Origin: Heterohyrax brucei
Lineage: Eukaryota; Chordata; Mammalia; Hyracoidea; Procaviidae
Reading direction: 5' to 3'
Assembly (NCBI GenBank): GCA_028571685.1
Contig: CM053140.1
Span: 25,587,501 to 25,651,500, forward strand
DNA: 64,000 bases
The position numbers were made by a program, and so were the translations under genes. Numbering within the stretch: the stretch's first letter is position 1; every line of letters begins with the position of its first letter. A model generated the notes under the pieces. That model was not told where the DNA came from. It did no database searches and was given only the letters and a program-made list of their open reading frames with translations. Positions 60,669 to 64,000 of the stretch are shown here, piece after piece.

Positions 60669-62450
60669 ACTTCAAAGATTCAGAAAGTGAGCTAAACTTT
60701 TAGTCCCTTTCTTTTCGTGTCAATATTTACATTTTAAAATCGCTGGCAAAGTCAGATAGTTTGATTTACAAAAAACCTATTAAAAACCACCCTTGTAGCC
60801 CAGCACCACACATATTCACTCCCTACAAGTTGCTCAGATTATTATATCTTTATGTGCTCTTTCAGAGGTACTTTTAGCATCTCAAAAATTATATATACCT
60901 TCTCCTTCCTTATGGATTATCTTATTATCAAACAACTTGCATTTACAGCAATAGTAAAAAATCTACTAACCAATTACTCTTGCACATTAGCAATGTATAT
61001 CTGGCAGTAACAAATGCCCATGTACTAGGTGGCAATAATACTGGCTTTGATGATTATGTGTCACCCTCGTTGGGCCACAATTCCCCAAGGTTTGGCAGTA
61101 ATCTAATGGTGTAATTTGTCAGTTATGTAATGATGTAATTAAGAGATTCTGTAATGATACTGTCATCCTCCATTTTGTGACCAGATGTGGTCATTCTCCA
61201 TTTTCACATAATACCAATTTTGCATAATGACCTGGTCTTTGGAACCTAACAATTTTGATAAGTGAGGAGAGGTTGCAGTAGCATGCAATATACTGTACAC
61301 ACTGCTCTGTATGTTTTTCATTGGGCAGTATATCCATTTCTTCTTGTACATCTCCTCAAACTTATATCAAAATGGGGTCTTCACTATTACATAACTTTCA
61401 TTTGATTACTTCTAGATATTTCAAGACTTCTTCTCTAAACTGAATTCACTTTTTTCCCAGCAACTCCCCAAGGGTTTTTATTAAATGATCTTTAGTATCC
61501 CAAGGTTTTGATTAAATGATCTTTAGTATCCCAAGATATACAGCACCATCCTAAGCACTTACTAAGTTCACCAGGCACAGTATGTATATACAAATATCAT
61601 AAATTTTTCTATTTAGGTAACTGATAAGGATGTAACACTAACCGGATTTAAAAGATAATAATAATACAGGTAATAAAAGAATACAAAAGATGATGATAAG
61701 AATATAAAACATCTGTATCAAAATGAACAAGAAATGTAAAGCTCTATATTCCAAACGCACTTAAGAAACCTCACTCAATCCAAATGTAATACCAGTAGAA
61801 GACACTATTCCCCTTAGTGATAAAAGTATCAAAAGGTTCATTAAATAAAGCTTGCATAAGTTCTCTAAGTAGACATTTTCTGCTCTATTAGGAGACGATA
61901 ACCTTATCTGAATCACTGGGTGTTCGTTCTCTGCACTGGAATAGTATGTGTTGATATCACAAAGTGTCCCGTTTTCCACATATATTCAATACAAAGAAAA
62001 CTCTAGATGATTTTCATAGGAACTTGACAAACTTTAAAATTTCTCTGAAAGAAAAAAAGGTCATGAAAAGCTTGGACAATTTAAAAATTAAAGATTAAAG
62101 AGAGGGAACTCATTTTATCAGAGTTAAGACATATTACAAACAGATCAGTATGGTGCCATTGCAAAAACAGAATAATCAGCTCAGAGGACAGACTACAAAG
62201 CTAGGAGACAGACACATGAGTAGGCAAAAACTAACATCTAATAACAGAGGCTGCCTCACAAAACCCAAGAGAATGAATGGATGGTTTGTGAAAGAAAAGA
62301 CAGATGAGTCTGACTTCATAAAAAATAACAGAAGTTCCAAAAAGACAAAACATAATCTTTTGCAACACAAAACAGATAAAAGGATCGTTTTTTAATATGC
62401 AATTAACTCTTATAAATCAATCGGAAAAACAAACTTCTAACAGATTTCTA
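60669..62450. other. AT-rich sequence, mostly unassigned
   Basis: 61,030-61,230 contains a fragment (GTTGGGCCACAATTCCCC...GTTATGTAATGATGTAATT) of the LTR family seen at 21,361. A short tandem copy (TTAAATGATCTTTAGTATCCC twice) lies at 61,482-61,532. Otherwise no gene or repeat is recognised. Confidence 0.45.
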
Positions 62451-64000
62451 TGCTGGTATTAGGTGCTGTCGAGTCGATTCTAACTCATAGCAACCCTAAG
62501 CACAACACAATAAAACACTGCTCAACCTTGTGCCACGTCTGCAATCATTTTTATACTTTGGCCATTGTTGCAGCCACTGCATCAACCTGTCTCGTTGACC
62601 CTCCACTCTACTACTTTTGCGCTGAACCTCCACTCTACCACGCATGAGGTCTATCTCCAGGGACTGATCCTTCCTGACAATACGTCCAAAGTATGTAATG
62701 CACAGTCTTGCCATCTTTGCTTCCAGGGTTATTCTGGTTGTACTTCTTCCAGAACAGATTTGATTGTTCTTTGGGGGTCCGTGATATATACAGTATTCTT
62801 TTCTAACACCACAATTCGAAGGCACCAATTCTTCTTCTGTCTTTGTTCACTGTCCAGCTTTAACACACACATAACGTGACTGAAAATACCATATCTTGGG
62901 TCAGGCGCACTTTAGTCTTCAAGGTGACATCTTTACTTTTCAATACTTTAAAAGGCTCCTTTGCAGCAGATCTTCTTAATGCAATGTGTCTTTTTATTTG
63001 TTGACTGCTGCTTCCATGGATGTTGATTCTGGACCCAAGTAAAATGAAATCCTTGACAACCTCAGTCCTTTCTCTGTTTATCACAATGTTGCTTACTGGT
63101 CCAGTTGTAAGGGGTTTTGTTTTATTGATGTTGAGGCGTAATCCATGCTAAAGGCTGTGGTCCTTGATCTTCATCAATAAGTGTTTCAAATCCTCCTCAA
63201 TTCCAGCAAGTAAGATGGTGTCATCTATGTAATGAAGGTTGTTAATGAGTCGTCCTCCAACTCTGATGTCTCATTTTTCATATAATCCAGCTTCTTGGAT
63301 TATTTACTTAGCATGCAAACTGAAAAGGTATAGTGAAAGTATACAACCCTGATACACACCTTTTCTGACTTTAAACCGTGCAGGGTCCCCTTGTTATGTT
63401 GGAACGACTACCTCTTGATCCATGTAGAGATTCCTTAAGAGCACAAGTAAATGTTCTGGAATTCCCATTTTATGCAATGTTATCCATAATTTGTTATCAC
63501 CCACACAGTCAAATGCCTTTACAAAGTTAATGAAACAGAGGTATACATCTTGCTTATATTCAATGCTTTCAGCCAAGATCGATCTCACATCAGCAATGAT
63601 ATCCTTTGTTCCACATCCTCTTCTGAATCTAGCCTGAGTTTCTGACAGTAACTTGTCAGTATACAGTTGCAGATGCTTTTGAATGATCTTGAGAAAAGCT
63701 TTATTTGTATGTGATATTAATGATATTGTTCGGTACTTTCAGCATTTGGTTGGATCACCTTTCTTTGGAATGAGCATAAATACGGATCTCTTCCAGTCAG
63801 TTGGCCAGTAGCTGTTCTCCAAATTTCTTGGCATAGACAAGTGAGCCCTTCCAGCACTGCATCTCTTTGTTGGAATATCTCTATTGATTTTCCATTAATT
63901 CCTGGAGCCTTGTTTTTCACCAGTGCCTTCAACGTAGCTTCGACTTCTTCCTTCAGTAGCCTTGGCTACTGACCATCTGGCTGAACATCAACCAGTTCTT
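62451..64000 (-). mobile_element. RTE LINE copy R11, runs past the window end
   Basis: 3' end at 62,456 (TTAGGTGCTGTCGAGTCG). Reverse strand gives VVKDFILLGSRIN at about 63,030, a YIDD catalytic box at about 63,218, DVYLCFINFVKAFDCVGDN at 63,490-63,550, and FQQRDAVLEGLTCLCQEIW at 63,850. At least 1.55 kb is present; the frame is broken. Confidence 0.93.

Overview
This is nuclear DNA from a placental mammal, almost certainly an afrotherian and most likely an elephant or close relative. The inference rests on repeats recognised by eye: AfroSINE-type SINEs in both orientations, many BovB-clade RTE LINEs ending in (AAC)n, a tRNA-Gly-headed SINE with an RTE-like body, and old MaLR LTRs, L1s and mariners. 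The species call comes from remembered repeat families, not from a search. There are no operons, phage or CRISPR; roughly three quarters of the window is transposable element.

Host genes. (1) One intact olfactory receptor gene (family 1 type) at 37,284-38,219 (+). (2) Three remnants of a tandem CYP4F (fatty-acid/eicosanoid omega-hydroxylase) cluster, all on the minus strand: copy A (about 30,900-31,570) keeps only the last two exons and is broken; copy B (45,769-50,380) keeps the first coding exon and five 3' exons but lacks the middle, has a one-base deletion just before the haem loop, and has lost the ExxR arginine; copy C (58,350-59,459) has four clean 3' exons with perfect splice sites and may be the end of a functional gene reaching beyond the window. 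The CYP4F/olfactory-receptor neighbourhood recalls the human 19p13 cluster. (3) A processed RPL10 pseudogene at 23,040-23,838, with poly(A) and target-site duplication, sits inside an RTE LINE.

Layout. 1-4,920: RTE copy carrying nested L1, SINE and mariner insertions. 4,920-7,400: L1 3' UTR-type repeat split by a complete two-LTR MaLR provirus with a visible primer-binding site. 7,400-9,500: unique sequence, SINEs and L1. 9,500-11,889: 3' end and LTR of an AT-rich endogenous retrovirus. 11,890-20,037: AT-rich, mostly unassigned, with RTE, SINE and MaLR insertions. 20,038-22,095: a second start of the ERV LTR, MIRs, another LTR family. 22,095-26,140: long RTE interrupted by RPL10. 26,140-27,648: third copy of the ERV 3' end. 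27,799-33,815: mariners, SINEs, MaLR LTR, CYP4F copy A. 33,815-36,064 and 38,694-42,070: two antisense L1s flanking the olfactory receptor. 42,070-45,548: SINE, L1, RTE and LTR fragments. 45,700-51,600: CYP4F copy B. 51,590-56,755: minisatellite, RTE, a cluster of mariner-type elements, and a relic of an arthropod-like Tc1/mariner-superfamily transposase. 56,775-59,521: SINE, MIR, CYP4F copy C. 59,600-64,000: L1, SINEs, AT-rich unique DNA, and an antisense RTE that runs off the end.

No wholly new functional system is visible. The most noteworthy items are the unusual DNA-transposon relic at 54.9-55.8 kb, the threefold ERV 3' end with a shared RTE junction, the composite mariner MITEs, and stepwise decay of tandem CYP4F copies.
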